A stretch of 64,000 nt of DNA from contig JAHFCR010000004.1 of NCBI GenBank assembly GCA_023249405.1, positions 43,625-107,624 on the forward strand, in the 5' to 3' direction. This DNA comes from Peptococcaceae bacterium (GTDB lineage Bacteria > Bacillota > DSM-12270 > Thermacetogeniales > Thermacetogeniaceae). The first letter of the stretch is position 1. Each line of letters starts with the position of its first letter. The notes under the pieces were generated by a model. That model did not search any database and was not told the origin of the DNA. It saw only the letters and a program-made list of their open reading frames with translations. Positions 26,388 to 35,211 of this stretch are shown piece after piece. A program made the translations under genes and the position numbers.

Positions 26388-27191
26388 TCATCTTTTTTGT
26401 CCGATCCGACCGGAACGGTAAGCGTTGGCGAATTTGCGGCAGAGCCGGTCACGGCCGAGCAGGGCCTCATTGGCCAGCAATGTAGCCAGCATCTCCTGAT
26501 TGCATGGGTCCAGGATAGCGGAATCCATGCCGGCAAACATGGCCATGGTTAAAAAACTCTGATTGACGACTCTTCTCAAGGGCATGCCAAAGGAGATATT
26601 GCTCAAACCGGACGTGATCTTGATGGGCGGGTACAATGCCTTGATCTCCCTGGTAGCGGCCACAAATTTTAACAGTGACTCGTGATCGGTGGCCAGGGTA
26701 ATTACCAGTGGGTCGATATGCAACCGGTCAGGGGCGATGCCGAATTCGGCGGCCTTCATCACCAGTTGTTTGGCGATCTCCACCCGGGTCTGAACATCGC
26801 CGGGTACCCCCCTGTCATCGCAGGTCAATCCGATCACCTGCCACGCCGTACCCTGCACCAGAGGATAGAGGATCCCGCACTTGTTTCCCTCTGCGGAAAC
26901 AGAATTGATAATGCCGTCCCGTCTGGCTAACGGAAAAACCCGTGCGATCACCTCCGGGTTGGGGCTGTCGATGCAGAGCGGCAGCTCCACCGCGTCCTGA
27001 ACCACCCCCATCAGCCACTGTAGTGCATCCACCTCCAATTCCGGATCTGTGCCGGCGCAGACATCGATGTAATTCGCCCCCGCCTCCGCCTGTTTGACAG
27101 CCAAACCGGATATGTAGCCCCCGTCCCGCTCCGCGATCGCTTGTTTCGTAGCCGGGATGACGCCGTTGATCTTCTCACCGATGATGATCAC
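26388..27191 (-). CDS. Methyltetrahydrofolate:corrinoid methyltransferase
   Basis: 267 residues with the pterin-binding TIM-barrel features of the AcsE/MtgA type: IIIGEKINGV, ANYIDVCAGT, CIDSPNPEV, NSVSAEG, IDPLVITLATDHESL and ITSGLSNISFGMP. It should pass a methyl group between a methyl-Co(III) corrinoid protein and tetrahydrofolate. GTG follows AAGGAGG. It is the last gene of the minus-strand arm of the methyl transfer cluster, and the corrinoid protein at 28750 is its likely partner. Length matches the family. Confidence 0.9.
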   Translation of the reverse strand: MIIIGEKINGVIPATKQAIAERDGGYISGLAVKQAEAGANYIDVCAGTDPELEVDALQWLMGVVQDAVELPLCIDSPNPEVIARVFPLARRDGIINSVSAEGNKCGILYPLVQGTAWQVIGLTCDDRGVPGDVQTRVEIAKQLVMKAAEFGIAPDRLHIDPLVITLATDHESLLKFVAATREIKALYPPIKITSGLSNISFGMPLRRVVNQSFLTMAMFAGMDSAILDPCNQEMLATLLANEALLGRDRLCRKFANAYRSGRIGQKR

Positions 27192-27291
27192 TGCTCTAAT
27201 TGCCTCCTTGTGGCATAATTTGTTTATTGCGCAGGGCTGTCGCCTCAGGGCTGATTAGCCCGCGCCATTATTTTCACAACAATAAGATTAT

Positions 27292-27324
27292 GCGAGTCCA
27301 TCCGCAGCAAGAGGATGGACTCGC
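27292..27324. repeat. Perfect 12-bp inverted repeat (hairpin)
   Basis: GCGAGTCCATCC at 27292-27303 and GGATGGACTCGC at 27313-27324 form a perfect stem around a nine-base loop. On the minus strand it is followed by a T-rich ATAATCTTATTGTT. It lies in the 229-bp gap between the 41-codon gene and the methyl-THF methyltransferase gene. It may be a leaky terminator or an RNA-stability element setting different levels within the operon. Confidence 0.6.
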
Positions 27325-27420
27325 AGACAATATTTTGCCGGGCAAGAGACGCCTGAACCGTGCGGGGCGCAAGTATCTCCTATGCCATACCATATTTACG
27401 GTAAGGCTATGGCCGCTCTG

Positions 27421-27546
27421 CTACAGCAGCAGGATGCCGACCAATCCTTTTAAGAATCCTTCCCGCTGCCCTTCTGGCAGGAAATCGAGGGCGGCCAGCA
27501 TCTCGTTCCAGCCCTCGGGATAGGTAAACAGGGTTTCATCTGACAT
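27421..27546 (-). CDS. 41-residue conserved-looking mini-protein in methyltransferase operon
   Basis: ATG at 27546 has a textbook AAGGAGG 7 nt upstream, and the frame ends at TAG 27421. The peptide starts MSDETLFTYPEGW, continues LAALDFLPEGQREGFLKGL and ends in a hydrophobic VGILLL. It lies 18 bp after the UroD-like methyltransferase gene and before the methyl-THF transferase gene. The strong ribosome site, tight spacing and amphipathic composition argue for a real gene. No family is recognised; a role as a small subunit or chaperone of the methyltransferase is only a guess. Confidence 0.7.
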   Translation of the reverse strand: MSDETLFTYPEGWNEMLAALDFLPEGQREGFLKGLVGILLL

Positions 27547-27563
27547 GAAAAGGCCTCCTTAGA

Positions 27564-28748
27564 TTAAATTGTGTATTCCCTGATAAAATCGTTGACAGCC
27601 TTCAGGTTCTCGGCTTTACAATCGGTGGCGTAAGAAACCATCTTGTTCTGGCTGAAGATAAAGCCGCCATCAGCGGCCAGTTCATCGATCAGGTGCTTGG
27701 CATAATCGATATTGGCCTGAACTGTGCCGTTATAGAGCAAATCGATGGGCATGCCGCCACACAGGCAGACCTTGTCGCCGATCTCTTTTTTCGCCTTGAA
27801 CATATCGTCCAGTTCCAGGTGAATCACTACATGATCCTTGGGCGCCTCTTTGAAAAAGTCATAGAACCTGCTGTTCTCGCTCTCTGCAAAAATGTGCAGG
27901 ATCTTGTCATATTCCTCGGCATAATCGAACAGCTCTTTCAGGTACGGCCAATAGAAGACCTCAAACTGCTTCTTGCTCAATATTGAATGCCCGAGTAAAT
28001 AGGTGGACACGTCAGGCCCCTTGCTTGGATCGGTCCCTTTTTGCGAACTCTGCCTATACTCTTTCAGGGTCATGCCGAAAAAGTCCGTCACACCGACTCC
28101 ATCGAGTGCAGACTTCAGCGCCTCCGGCCTCTGGCGGAGATCGAGGGACAGGCCTTTGATGCCTCGCAGCCAATTGAACAGGATTTCAAAGAAGTTCCAA
28201 AAAGCCGGAGTGCCCAGAAAGATTGCCGGAGGCACGCCATAATCGGACGCCATCGTCTGAGCAATCTCCGTGGAATGTTGGACGAACTTTCCAAATTCAG
28301 CACCAGCGTTCAGCATTTTTTGCTTGGCGCCGGCTTCGTTCAGTTTCTGATACTTGCGGGGCAAAAACTTTGTCCAGAGGAACTTGGTGTAATTTTCACT
28401 GATCTCGGCGTAATCCTCCGGCTCGACGTAGCTGAAGTCGTTGATATTGAGATTGGCTGTCTCATCATTGATGATATAATCGGTATGTCCCAGGGCACCT
28501 GATATCGCCAGCGGGTTTCTGCCTCCGAAATCCATAAAAAAGTCGAACTGATATTTTTCCTGAAACTTGGTCACCACCTGACCCATTTTCTTGCTGTCGA
28601 ACAGGGTCTCGCTTAGTTTGTAACCCATGTCATAGGTCATCCAGGTCCATATGTTGGCAAGTATTACCACGCGGTTAGTCTTCCGGTGCCTGGCGGCATC
28701 TTTATATAACTGAACTCTTTCTTGATACAAGCGCTGGCTATCTGCCAT
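27564..28748 (-). CDS. Uroporphyrinogen-decarboxylase-like methyltransferase (corrinoid-dependent)
   Basis: 394 residues of the HemE/MtaA superfamily. The C-terminal half has HLELDDM and CLCGGMP, which fit the His-x-Glu...Cys zinc ligands of corrinoid methyltransferases rather than true uroporphyrinogen decarboxylase. It lies 1 bp after a corrinoid protein gene and is followed by a methyl-THF transferase. The expected reaction is methyl transfer from an unknown methylated (for example methoxylated) substrate to the corrinoid protein at 28750. The substrate cannot be inferred. Confidence 0.88.
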   Translation of the reverse strand: MADSQRLYQERVQLYKDAARHRKTNRVVILANIWTWMTYDMGYKLSETLFDSKKMGQVVTKFQEKYQFDFFMDFGGRNPLAISGALGHTDYIINDETANLNINDFSYVEPEDYAEISENYTKFLWTKFLPRKYQKLNEAGAKQKMLNAGAEFGKFVQHSTEIAQTMASDYGVPPAIFLGTPAFWNFFEILFNWLRGIKGLSLDLRQRPEALKSALDGVGVTDFFGMTLKEYRQSSQKGTDPSKGPDVSTYLLGHSILSKKQFEVFYWPYLKELFDYAEEYDKILHIFAESENSRFYDFFKEAPKDHVVIHLELDDMFKAKKEIGDKVCLCGGMPIDLLYNGTVQANIDYAKHLIDELAADGGFIFSQNKMVSYATDCKAENLKAVNDFIREYTI

Positions 28749-28749
28749 A

Positions 28750-29388
28750 CTATTTCACCCACCCTTGGCATATTTTTACACCCTGAGCAGCATTGGTTGT
28801 GAAGGCGTCTGCCCCGACATTCCTGCACACTTCGCTATTGACCGGGTTCCCGCCAATGAGCACCTTTACACCGTTCCTCAGACCGGCAGCCTTCAAAGCA
28901 TCGACGGTATTCTTCATCGCCGCGGTAGCCAGGTTCAAGACTCCGCTCATGCCGACCACATCCGCCCCCACCTCTCTCGCTTTGGCCACAAAGGCCTCTG
29001 GGGACGTATCAACGCCAAGGTCGTAGACCTCGAAACCAGCTGATTCTACCAGGCTCTTGAAAATGTTCTTGCCGATATCGTGTATGTCGCCCCGTACCGT
29101 GCCCAGCACGATCTTCCCGATCGTGGCAGCACCTTCGCCCCGCAATACCGGCTTGATAAGATCGACCGCCTTTGTCAGCAACTCGCCGGCAAAGATCAGA
29201 TCGCCAACAAAATACTCGCCTGTTTCGTACAGTTCTCCAACTGCATTCATTCCCTGCTGACAGGCATTCAGCGCACTCAGCGCTTCTTCCGCCGTAGGCA
29301 TTGCTGCCACAAATTCTGTCAACAGCGCCATGACCCGATCCTCGTCAAGTTCACCGACCGCCTGTGTGAGCAACTGCACATTCACCAT
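28750..29388 (-). CDS. Corrinoid (B12-binding) protein, MtaC type
   Basis: 212 residues. The N-terminal helical cap domain contains NAVGELYETGEYFVGDLIFAG. The Rossmann B12 domain has GDIHDIGKNI (DxHxxG, the histidine that ligates cobalt), VVGMSG and VLIGGNPV. It carries the methyl group between substrate methyltransferase and folate methyltransferase. The ATG follows AGGAGG. It is the first gene of the minus-strand arm, immediately upstream of its likely partner methyltransferase. Confidence 0.95.
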   Translation of the reverse strand: MVNVQLLTQAVGELDEDRVMALLTEFVAAMPTAEEALSALNACQQGMNAVGELYETGEYFVGDLIFAGELLTKAVDLIKPVLRGEGAATIGKIVLGTVRGDIHDIGKNIFKSLVESAGFEVYDLGVDTSPEAFVAKAREVGADVVGMSGVLNLATAAMKNTVDALKAAGLRNGVKVLIGGNPVNSEVCRNVGADAFTTNAAQGVKICQGWVK

Positions 29389-30061
29389 TGTCTGTTCCTC
29401 CTAGCAGCATAGATTTAATAAACTCGATTCCAAGGCGTTATCATGAATTGAACACCATCTTGACTGGGCTAGGCATATTCATAGTCAGGCACTGCAACTG
29501 CATGTTGGACGAAATGTTACCCTTGCCTCCTTTCAGCCCACCGCGTGGATGCATGAACATCAACTGCCTGCCCTACTTTTGTGATACTTGTTGCAATAGA
29601 TGATCATATTCTAGTGATCATAGGACATTCCTTTGACTTATCATGCTCATATTTGCATTATCATGCCTATTGGTGTGTTAGCGAATAAATTATAACATTT
29701 ACCCTTAATTGCACATACTTGGATTATCATGCTTTTTGTCGAGATAATATTGCCCTGATCCAATCTCTATTTGGACTATTGTAGCTACTATTTGGACTAT
29801 CGTGCCCAATTAAGGTGCGTACCTTATGTTTAGGAAGGAACGCTTCTTCCCGCGTCGTAATCGTTTCTAGGTGCTCACGGAGGACGCGCCCTGAAATCCC
29901 GGAACAGGTCTCTGCCTCTTGCAGCCGTGATGTGAGAATATGTAAAATGCACAAAGAACAGGCTATTCCCCTGGTACTGTTTTTTGTATACAATTGAGTA
30001 GTAACGTCAGCCGCCCATTGCAATCTGATTGGTTCGGTCTCAGATTAGGAGGCGCCGCCTG
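29389..30061. promoter_or_regulatory. Divergent control region of the methyltransferase cluster
   Basis: This 673-bp region separates the two arms. Its middle (29632-29806) contains five AraC-box-like repeats, listed separately. A possible -10 element TATACAAT near 29987-29994 could serve the plus arm. On the minus side a strong AAAGGAGG (29521-29530) stands before a tiny open frame (ATG 29503 to TGA 29441, 20 codons) that could be a leader peptide. No protein gene of normal size is supported here. Confidence 0.55.
29632..29806 (+). promoter_or_regulatory. Five AraC-type operator half-sites (direct repeats)
   Basis: Five copies of a 16-bp box start at 29632 (TTTGACTTATCATGCT), 29652 (TTTGCATTATCATGCC), 29718 (CTTGGATTATCATGCT), 29770 (TTTGGACTATTGTAGC) and 29791 (TTTGGACTATCGTGCC). 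All point the same way. The pairs 29632/29652 and 29770/29791 are 20-21 bp apart, two helical turns. The core TTGGA-N7-GC matches the layout of the E. coli AraC half-site TATGGA-N7-GCTA. The PocR-AraC regulator encoded at 31333 is the obvious candidate to bind them. Confidence 0.75.
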
Positions 30062-31315
30062 ATGCCAACAAAGAGCAGATCGACCGATTGCCCGGTGAAC
30101 GATGTTGCTTTTTCGGGCAGGGAGCAAGGGCACGTTCCAGTCTACGCCCAGATCAACGATCACGCCATGTTTCTGACCGGGGTTTCAGCGAGCAGGTTTT
30201 ATCGCGACCCGATCGCCTTTACTGAAATCGAGCTGCTGGTTGCTGAATACTACGGCTTCGACCTGCCGCTTCTGATGTGGGACGTGTACAACATCGAAGC
30301 GGAAGCTATCGGGCAGAAGTTGAAGTTTCACCGTCACAACATGCCGGACATTGACCAGACCAGGCCACTGGTGCGCAGGGAGGCAGACCTGGACCGGGTC
30401 AGGCTCGACCGGCCGGGGGCAACCGGCCGGTTGCCCCAATTTCTGGCCAGCATGGTTCTGTATCAACGATACTGCGGCATGGAGCCCACCCCCATACTCT
30501 GCGCTCCCTTCAGTCTGGCCTGCGGCATTCGCAGTTATCTCGGCCTGATCAGCGATATCAAGCTCCGTCCCGCCTTCGCTCATGAACTGCTGTGCCGCAT
30601 CTGCGACGATGTCCTGGTTCCCTGGTACAGAGTGCTGCATCAGACAGTGCCCGGGGCGACATGCATCGTTGTGGCCGATGCCTGGGCCTCCCCGCCCAAT
30701 GTCAGCATGCGAATCTTCGAAGAATACGTGGAACCCTACGTTATGAGGCTGGAAGGTGCGATCGCGCCGATGGACCTCCATGTTGGCACGATCGGTTATT
30801 GGGGCGAGAGTCACTTGAAAAATCCGGCCGCCTTTCTGGAAGCCAAGGCCAGGATCTCCGAGCATGTGCCACTTGGCCTGATGTGTTACGACCCCGACGT
30901 CGAGCGCCTGGGAGTAAAGGTTTACAAGGATGTGGCTACGGCACATGACAGGCTGCTCACTCTCGGAATTGACGCTCTGTTGCTCCGCAGTGGGACGGCG
31001 AGGGCGATTACGCAACGGGTACGTCAGTATATCAGAGACGGTGCCCAGGGCGGACGCCTTGCGCTCTTCCTCAACAATCTCACCGTCGATACCCCTCCGT
31101 CTCACATATTTCTTGCCGTGGCTGCCGCCCGTACTTTAGGCCAATACCCCATACAACAGCACCTGGACAGTTTGGTAGTGAGAGTCCCCCGGCAGGAGAG
31201 CTTCGGGGAGTTCGTACACCGCAAGCAGGAGAACAACAGTGAGGGATATACCTTTGCCTGGCTGGACAAGTCTCGTTTTTCAGGCAAGCAGAATGCAATC
31301 AGAGGTAGTATCTGA
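30062..31315 (+). CDS. Uroporphyrinogen-decarboxylase-like methyltransferase, second copy
   Basis: 417 residues from the ATG at 30062, which has AGGAGG 9 nt upstream; the 11 codons before it are rejected. It belongs to the UroD/MtaA superfamily (EIELLVAEYYGFDLPLLMWDVYN, PFSLACGIRSYLGL). DLHVGTIGYWG and LGLMCYDPD offer the histidine and cysteine of a zinc site. It is only distantly similar to the copy at 27564, so it probably accepts a different methyl donor. It leads the plus-strand arm with the regulator and a corrinoid protein. Confidence 0.85.
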   Translation: MPTKSRSTDCPVNDVAFSGREQGHVPVYAQINDHAMFLTGVSASRFYRDPIAFTEIELLVAEYYGFDLPLLMWDVYNIEAEAIGQKLKFHRHNMPDIDQTRPLVRREADLDRVRLDRPGATGRLPQFLASMVLYQRYCGMEPTPILCAPFSLACGIRSYLGLISDIKLRPAFAHELLCRICDDVLVPWYRVLHQTVPGATCIVVADAWASPPNVSMRIFEEYVEPYVMRLEGAIAPMDLHVGTIGYWGESHLKNPAAFLEAKARISEHVPLGLMCYDPDVERLGVKVYKDVATAHDRLLTLGIDALLLRSGTARAITQRVRQYIRDGAQGGRLALFLNNLTVDTPPSHIFLAVAAARTLGQYPIQQHLDSLVVRVPRQESFGEFVHRKQENNSEGYTFAWLDKSRFSGKQNAIRGSI

Positions 31316-31332
31316 AGGAAGGATGATCGGAC

Positions 31333-32778
31333 ATGGATGTTAGCAGCAACACGGAACTGCAACAGGGAAAAGAGTGCGAAGGCACACTGGTTAACCTATT
31401 GTCCGAAAATGAGCAGGCGATCGTCCGTCATATTACCGATCTCTATTCAACAGCCACCGGCCTGGACAGCGAGTATTGGCTCGAGCCCGCCTCTACCAGC
31501 CCCGAGGCACAAATCATGATGGGAAACGCCGTACAGACTGGCTTCTGCCAGATAATCCGCAGCACAAACGACGGCTGTCGTCGCTGCCACTACCAGGCAA
31601 CCAAGGCCGGACGCCAGTCTTTTGACCTGGGGCAGCCCTATGTCTACGTCTGCCATGCCGGTCTGATCGAATGGGCGGTGCCGATCGTCCAGGACCAGAA
31701 ATATTTGGGAGTAGTCGTGGCGGGACGACTGCGGCTTTGGGACCTGGACACGGAGATGCGAGAGGAGCTCGGAGCCAGAACGCGAGACCTGGGGATCGAC
31801 GCTGATGACCTCTGGCAAGCTATGGAGAACGTTCCCTATATGAGCGCAGATCGGGTCGAGGCCGCATCCCAGTTGCTCTTCAGTTCCGTCTGCTATCACA
31901 TGGGATCCGATTACCGCCTGCTCCACCACCAGAAAAAATTATGGGGTGAGCGATCCTGCATGGCGGAAGAGATTGCGCGCCAGAAAATGGTCCAGCTGCA
32001 GGATATGTCAATCGCCTCCAGGCAAACAGTGCCAAGAAAGAAGGCGCCAGCGGGAGCGAACAATGGACAGCCGTCCGTACCGCGTAGAACCGGAACGCAA
32101 TCACCATCTAGCTTTGTCCTGGTCAAGAACGAGCAGGAACTGATCGGCCGGATCCGCATAGGAGACCGGTCCGGAGCCAAGGAGATCCTGAATCAGACTC
32201 TGGGAAACATCTTCCTGTACTCAGAGGACGAACTGGATATCGTAAAGGCCCGCCTGTTCGCCCTTTTGACCAACGTAGGCCGGGCTGCCGTCCAGAAACA
32301 TACGCCATGGGAGGATCTGGGCCGCCTGTACCTGGACGCCTTTCAGCAACTGCAGCAGATCGTGGATATCGAAAGCCTCTATATCTGGACGGTGCAGGTC
32401 TTCGACCAGTTGATGAACGAGATCTACATCAGTCGCGACAACTCCCGGTTTAGCATCGTTGGGCAGGTCATCCAGTACCTGCAGGAACACTACGCAAAGG
32501 AGATCAGCGTCAACGATGTGGCCCGGGCGGTGCACCTCAGCCCCTTCTATCTGAGCCGCATCTTCAAGGAGGAGCTGGATTTCACGATCGTCGAGTACCT
32601 CATAGAAATACGACTGTCAGCTGCTCGCTATCTGCTAGAGAACAGTATATTGACGGTGAGCCAGATCGCCAAGCAGGTAGGATGCCACGATCCCGCTTAT
32701 TTTTCCCGAATCTTTAAAAAGCATATCGGCATAGGCCCGAAGGAATACCAGCGCTGGTGGAAGACGTCCAAAGCCTGA
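31333..32778 (+). CDS. AraC-family regulator with PocR sensory domain
   Basis: 481 residues. The N-terminal ~200 residues match the PocR ligand-binding domain, with cysteines in GCRRCHYQA and YVCHAGL and the core WAVPIVQDQKYLGVVVAG. A proline/serine-rich linker follows, then a helical middle region, then a C-terminal AraC double HTH (VNDVARAVHLSPFYLSRIFK and SQIAKQVGCHDPAYFSRIFK). PocR domains sense small metabolites in propanediol, methanol or related corrinoid pathways. It starts 17 bp after the methyltransferase gene and likely controls both arms through the repeats at 29632-29806. Confidence 0.93.
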   Translation: MDVSSNTELQQGKECEGTLVNLLSENEQAIVRHITDLYSTATGLDSEYWLEPASTSPEAQIMMGNAVQTGFCQIIRSTNDGCRRCHYQATKAGRQSFDLGQPYVYVCHAGLIEWAVPIVQDQKYLGVVVAGRLRLWDLDTEMREELGARTRDLGIDADDLWQAMENVPYMSADRVEAASQLLFSSVCYHMGSDYRLLHHQKKLWGERSCMAEEIARQKMVQLQDMSIASRQTVPRKKAPAGANNGQPSVPRRTGTQSPSSFVLVKNEQELIGRIRIGDRSGAKEILNQTLGNIFLYSEDELDIVKARLFALLTNVGRAAVQKHTPWEDLGRLYLDAFQQLQQIVDIESLYIWTVQVFDQLMNEIYISRDNSRFSIVGQVIQYLQEHYAKEISVNDVARAVHLSPFYLSRIFKEELDFTIVEYLIEIRLSAARYLLENSILTVSQIAKQVGCHDPAYFSRIFKKHIGIGPKEYQRWWKTSKA

Positions 32779-32803
32779 CACTCTGAATACGAAGAGGTGT
32801 GCC

Positions 32804-33457
32804 ATGGAGAAAACGGAGATCTTGGGGATCCTGTCCAGATGTATCGTGGACGGAGACGCGAACAGAATCAAGATATACATCAGAGATGCCCTACGCATGC
32901 AGTTGTCGGCTATGACCATCCTGAATGAGGGCCTCATGCCTGGCATGTCCGTCATTGGTCGCCAGTTCCGCGACAACGATGTGTATGTGCCGGAGGTGAT
33001 CATGGCTGCTCAAGCACTGGCGGCAGCCGTAAAAATGTTGAAACCCTTCCTGGTTGACCGCTGCACGGGCAACCGTGGGAAAGTGATGCTGGCGACCGTC
33101 CCGGACGACATTCACGATCTGGGTAAGAATATTCTAGGTATCATGCTGGAGGGAGCAGGTTTTTCCGTAGTGGACCTCGGTGTTGATGTACCAGCCAGCA
33201 GGATTGTGAAGGCGTTGGAAACTGAAAGACCGGATATCCTGGGTCTATCCTGTACCCTGACCATCACTCTGACCCACATCAAGGAGATTATCATGGTCGT
33301 GAGACAGGCCCCGGCTGGCAGACAGGTAAAAATACTGTTGGGCGGTCTGTCCGTGACCCCTCGTTTTGCTAAATCGGTAGGCGCTGATGCGTACGGCATA
33401 GACGCCAGCGTCGCCGTTCAGAAGGCCCTGTCAATGGTGAGCGGGAGTAAGTTGTGA
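32804..33457 (+). CDS. Corrinoid (B12-binding) protein, second copy
   Basis: 217 residues with the same two-domain layout as the protein at 28750: a helical cap (LMPGMSVIGRQFRDNDVYVPEVIMAA), then DDIHDLGKNI with the cobalt-ligating histidine, then LGLSCT and ILLGGLSV. It lies 25 bp after the regulator gene with GAGG before the ATG. It is the likely methyl acceptor for the methyltransferase at 30062. The following 282 bp to 33739 hold no gene I can support. Confidence 0.94.
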   Translation: MEKTEILGILSRCIVDGDANRIKIYIRDALRMQLSAMTILNEGLMPGMSVIGRQFRDNDVYVPEVIMAAQALAAAVKMLKPFLVDRCTGNRGKVMLATVPDDIHDLGKNILGIMLEGAGFSVVDLGVDVPASRIVKALETERPDILGLSCTLTITLTHIKEIIMVVRQAPAGRQVKILLGGLSVTPRFAKSVGADAYGIDASVAVQKALSMVSGSKL

Positions 33458-33739
33458 TACGTCACCTGGCCAAACTAGCAGGATGTTCCGGCTTAAGCAG
33501 CCCTGAATATTACGATTTTTCGAAAGGCAACGCCTGGCTAACCCGGGGTTCAACCATCCACATATTATGCACCGAGCACTTATATAAACGCCATCCGCGG
33601 GCGGTTTCAGCTTGGCATTCCAAATGAGCCTCTTTAGTGCCTTGCTAAAAATGAACGGTGAGCGCGAGGATCATAACAGAACCATTAGATTTAATTTGCC
33701 AAACTCGAGAGTTTACTATAGAACGGGATCAATTAGCCA

Positions 33740-34849
33740 TCATGCAGTACTATTAAAAGACTGGCTATAATTGAATATGCAATAGCCTCTTGCTTCTTCC
33801 GGGGCCAAAGCTCTTTTTATAACAAACGAGAGTTCCTTGCTCAAATCAATTTGTTCTCCTGTTTGCAGCATTGTAATGATGGGACGTAATGGCAAATTGC
33901 GGTTATTTGCTTTTACGCACCCCACTTTTCCGTTATTAAGCAGCACCAATGTTTCGATAGGATAGGGATTGACGCAAGATGCAAAGAGCTTAACTAGCTC
34001 GAAATTAAAATATATGTCGCTGTTGGCCATGATCATCTCATAAGCTTCGTTTGGAGAAAATGCTTTACGGTATACCCTCTCTGTAATCATGGCGCTATAT
34101 ACATCGGCTATGGCGCATATAGTAACCAGGTCGCTAATTTCTCCGCCATTAATGCCCCTGGGATAACCGCTTCTATTACATCTTTCATGATGGTTCAGCA
34201 CTATTTCCAACGAACTGTCGCTTATTTGACCGGGCAGCTCTTCAGTGAGCATTTCATAACCCCAGATTGGATGTTTTTTAATCTCTACAAACTCTTCTTC
34301 CGCCAGTTGTCCCGGTTTATTTAGAATGCCCGGATCTACTCTAACCTTTCCCAGATCATGCAGGATGCTTCCTAGCCCCAACTTTAGTAATTTCTCTTTT
34401 CCATATCCATAGTTTATGCCCATGTAAACAGAGAAGACACAGACATCTATCGAGTGAGCAAAAGTATAAACGTCTGCCACTGATATCTCTGCCAGTCCAC
34501 CTGAGGGAATCCTTCCTGACAGGATCTCATCGACAATGGCGCATACTTGCTCCACAATATTTTCAAAATACTCATGTTTTCTTCCCGACTCGACCCATTC
34601 CTGCAAAGACGCCATCGCCCGGATACGGATTCTCTCCTCTAGCAAGAGTTCCGCCTCTTTTTCATTTATGCCGTAGATACATCCAGGCAAGCTTTCGACT
34701 ACAACGGCTAACACTTTATGTCTCCTCAACGCATAGATATACGATGAAGTCAACTCCACTCCACTGTTTAGAAGCATCTGCCCCTTGTATCCATAAACAG
34801 GCCTAGAGAGTTTCATGCCAGGAATTAAATGCGATACAGGAAGTTTCAT
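33740..34849 (-). CDS. HD-GYP domain protein (c-di-GMP phosphodiesterase)
   Basis: 369 residues. The N-terminal ~120 residues are an undefined domain starting MKLPVSHLIPGMKLSRPVYG, as often precedes HD-GYP. The catalytic domain has SILHDLGKVRVD (metal-binding HD), HPIWGYEML, and HHERCNRSGYPRGING with the GYP triplet. It should hydrolyse cyclic di-GMP in the cytoplasm. The gene stands alone, more AT-rich than its neighbours. A link to pilus control through the MshEN domain of PilB is possible but not shown. Confidence 0.92.
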   Translation of the reverse strand: MKLPVSHLIPGMKLSRPVYGYKGQMLLNSGVELTSSYIYALRRHKVLAVVVESLPGCIYGINEKEAELLLEERIRIRAMASLQEWVESGRKHEYFENIVEQVCAIVDEILSGRIPSGGLAEISVADVYTFAHSIDVCVFSVYMGINYGYGKEKLLKLGLGSILHDLGKVRVDPGILNKPGQLAEEEFVEIKKHPIWGYEMLTEELPGQISDSSLEIVLNHHERCNRSGYPRGINGGEISDLVTICAIADVYSAMITERVYRKAFSPNEAYEMIMANSDIYFNFELVKLFASCVNPYPIETLVLLNNGKVGCVKANNRNLPLRPIITMLQTGEQIDLSKELSFVIKRALAPEEARGYCIFNYSQSFNSTA

Positions 34850-35211
34850 AATATGTAAGACCCTTCTTTTATAATGCTATACATTTTTACTACTATATAC
34901 CATTTTATTCCTGGTTATCAATGTATTATCGACATTACATTCTTTATATCATCATTTTATAATTATATATCCTTTTATTGGACATATTATTAAATATTCC
35001 TTCTTGTCCAAATAATTCGCTGTTATTTATAAACACTATTTAGACGGAAACCCGGTCAGGACATCCAGATTTGTCTAATACTCTAGTAGGAATCAGGAAA
35101 GTACGTGGCCCGCCCTTGCTTTTTCGTCCCTAAAGCATAGGAATCGTCACTGCGCTTTAATTTTGGTTTTTGCAATGCAGGGGAAATAACGGCAGATTTG
35201 CCCGTCAACTG
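34850..35211. other. AT-rich intergenic region
   Basis: The region between mltG and the HD-GYP gene is AT-rich at 34850-35040 and mixed beyond. I see no gene, repeat or clear terminator. The HD-GYP promoter should lie at its left end. Confidence 0.5.

Noticed and set aside
29632..29806. Short CRISPR array
   Set aside because: Repeats are only 16 bp, imperfect and irregularly spaced (20, 66, 52, 21 bp). They fit operator half-sites, not CRISPR units.
29727..30023. 98-codon minus-strand frame in the control region
   Set aside because: It has no ribosome site, covers the operator repeats and has no recognisable domain.
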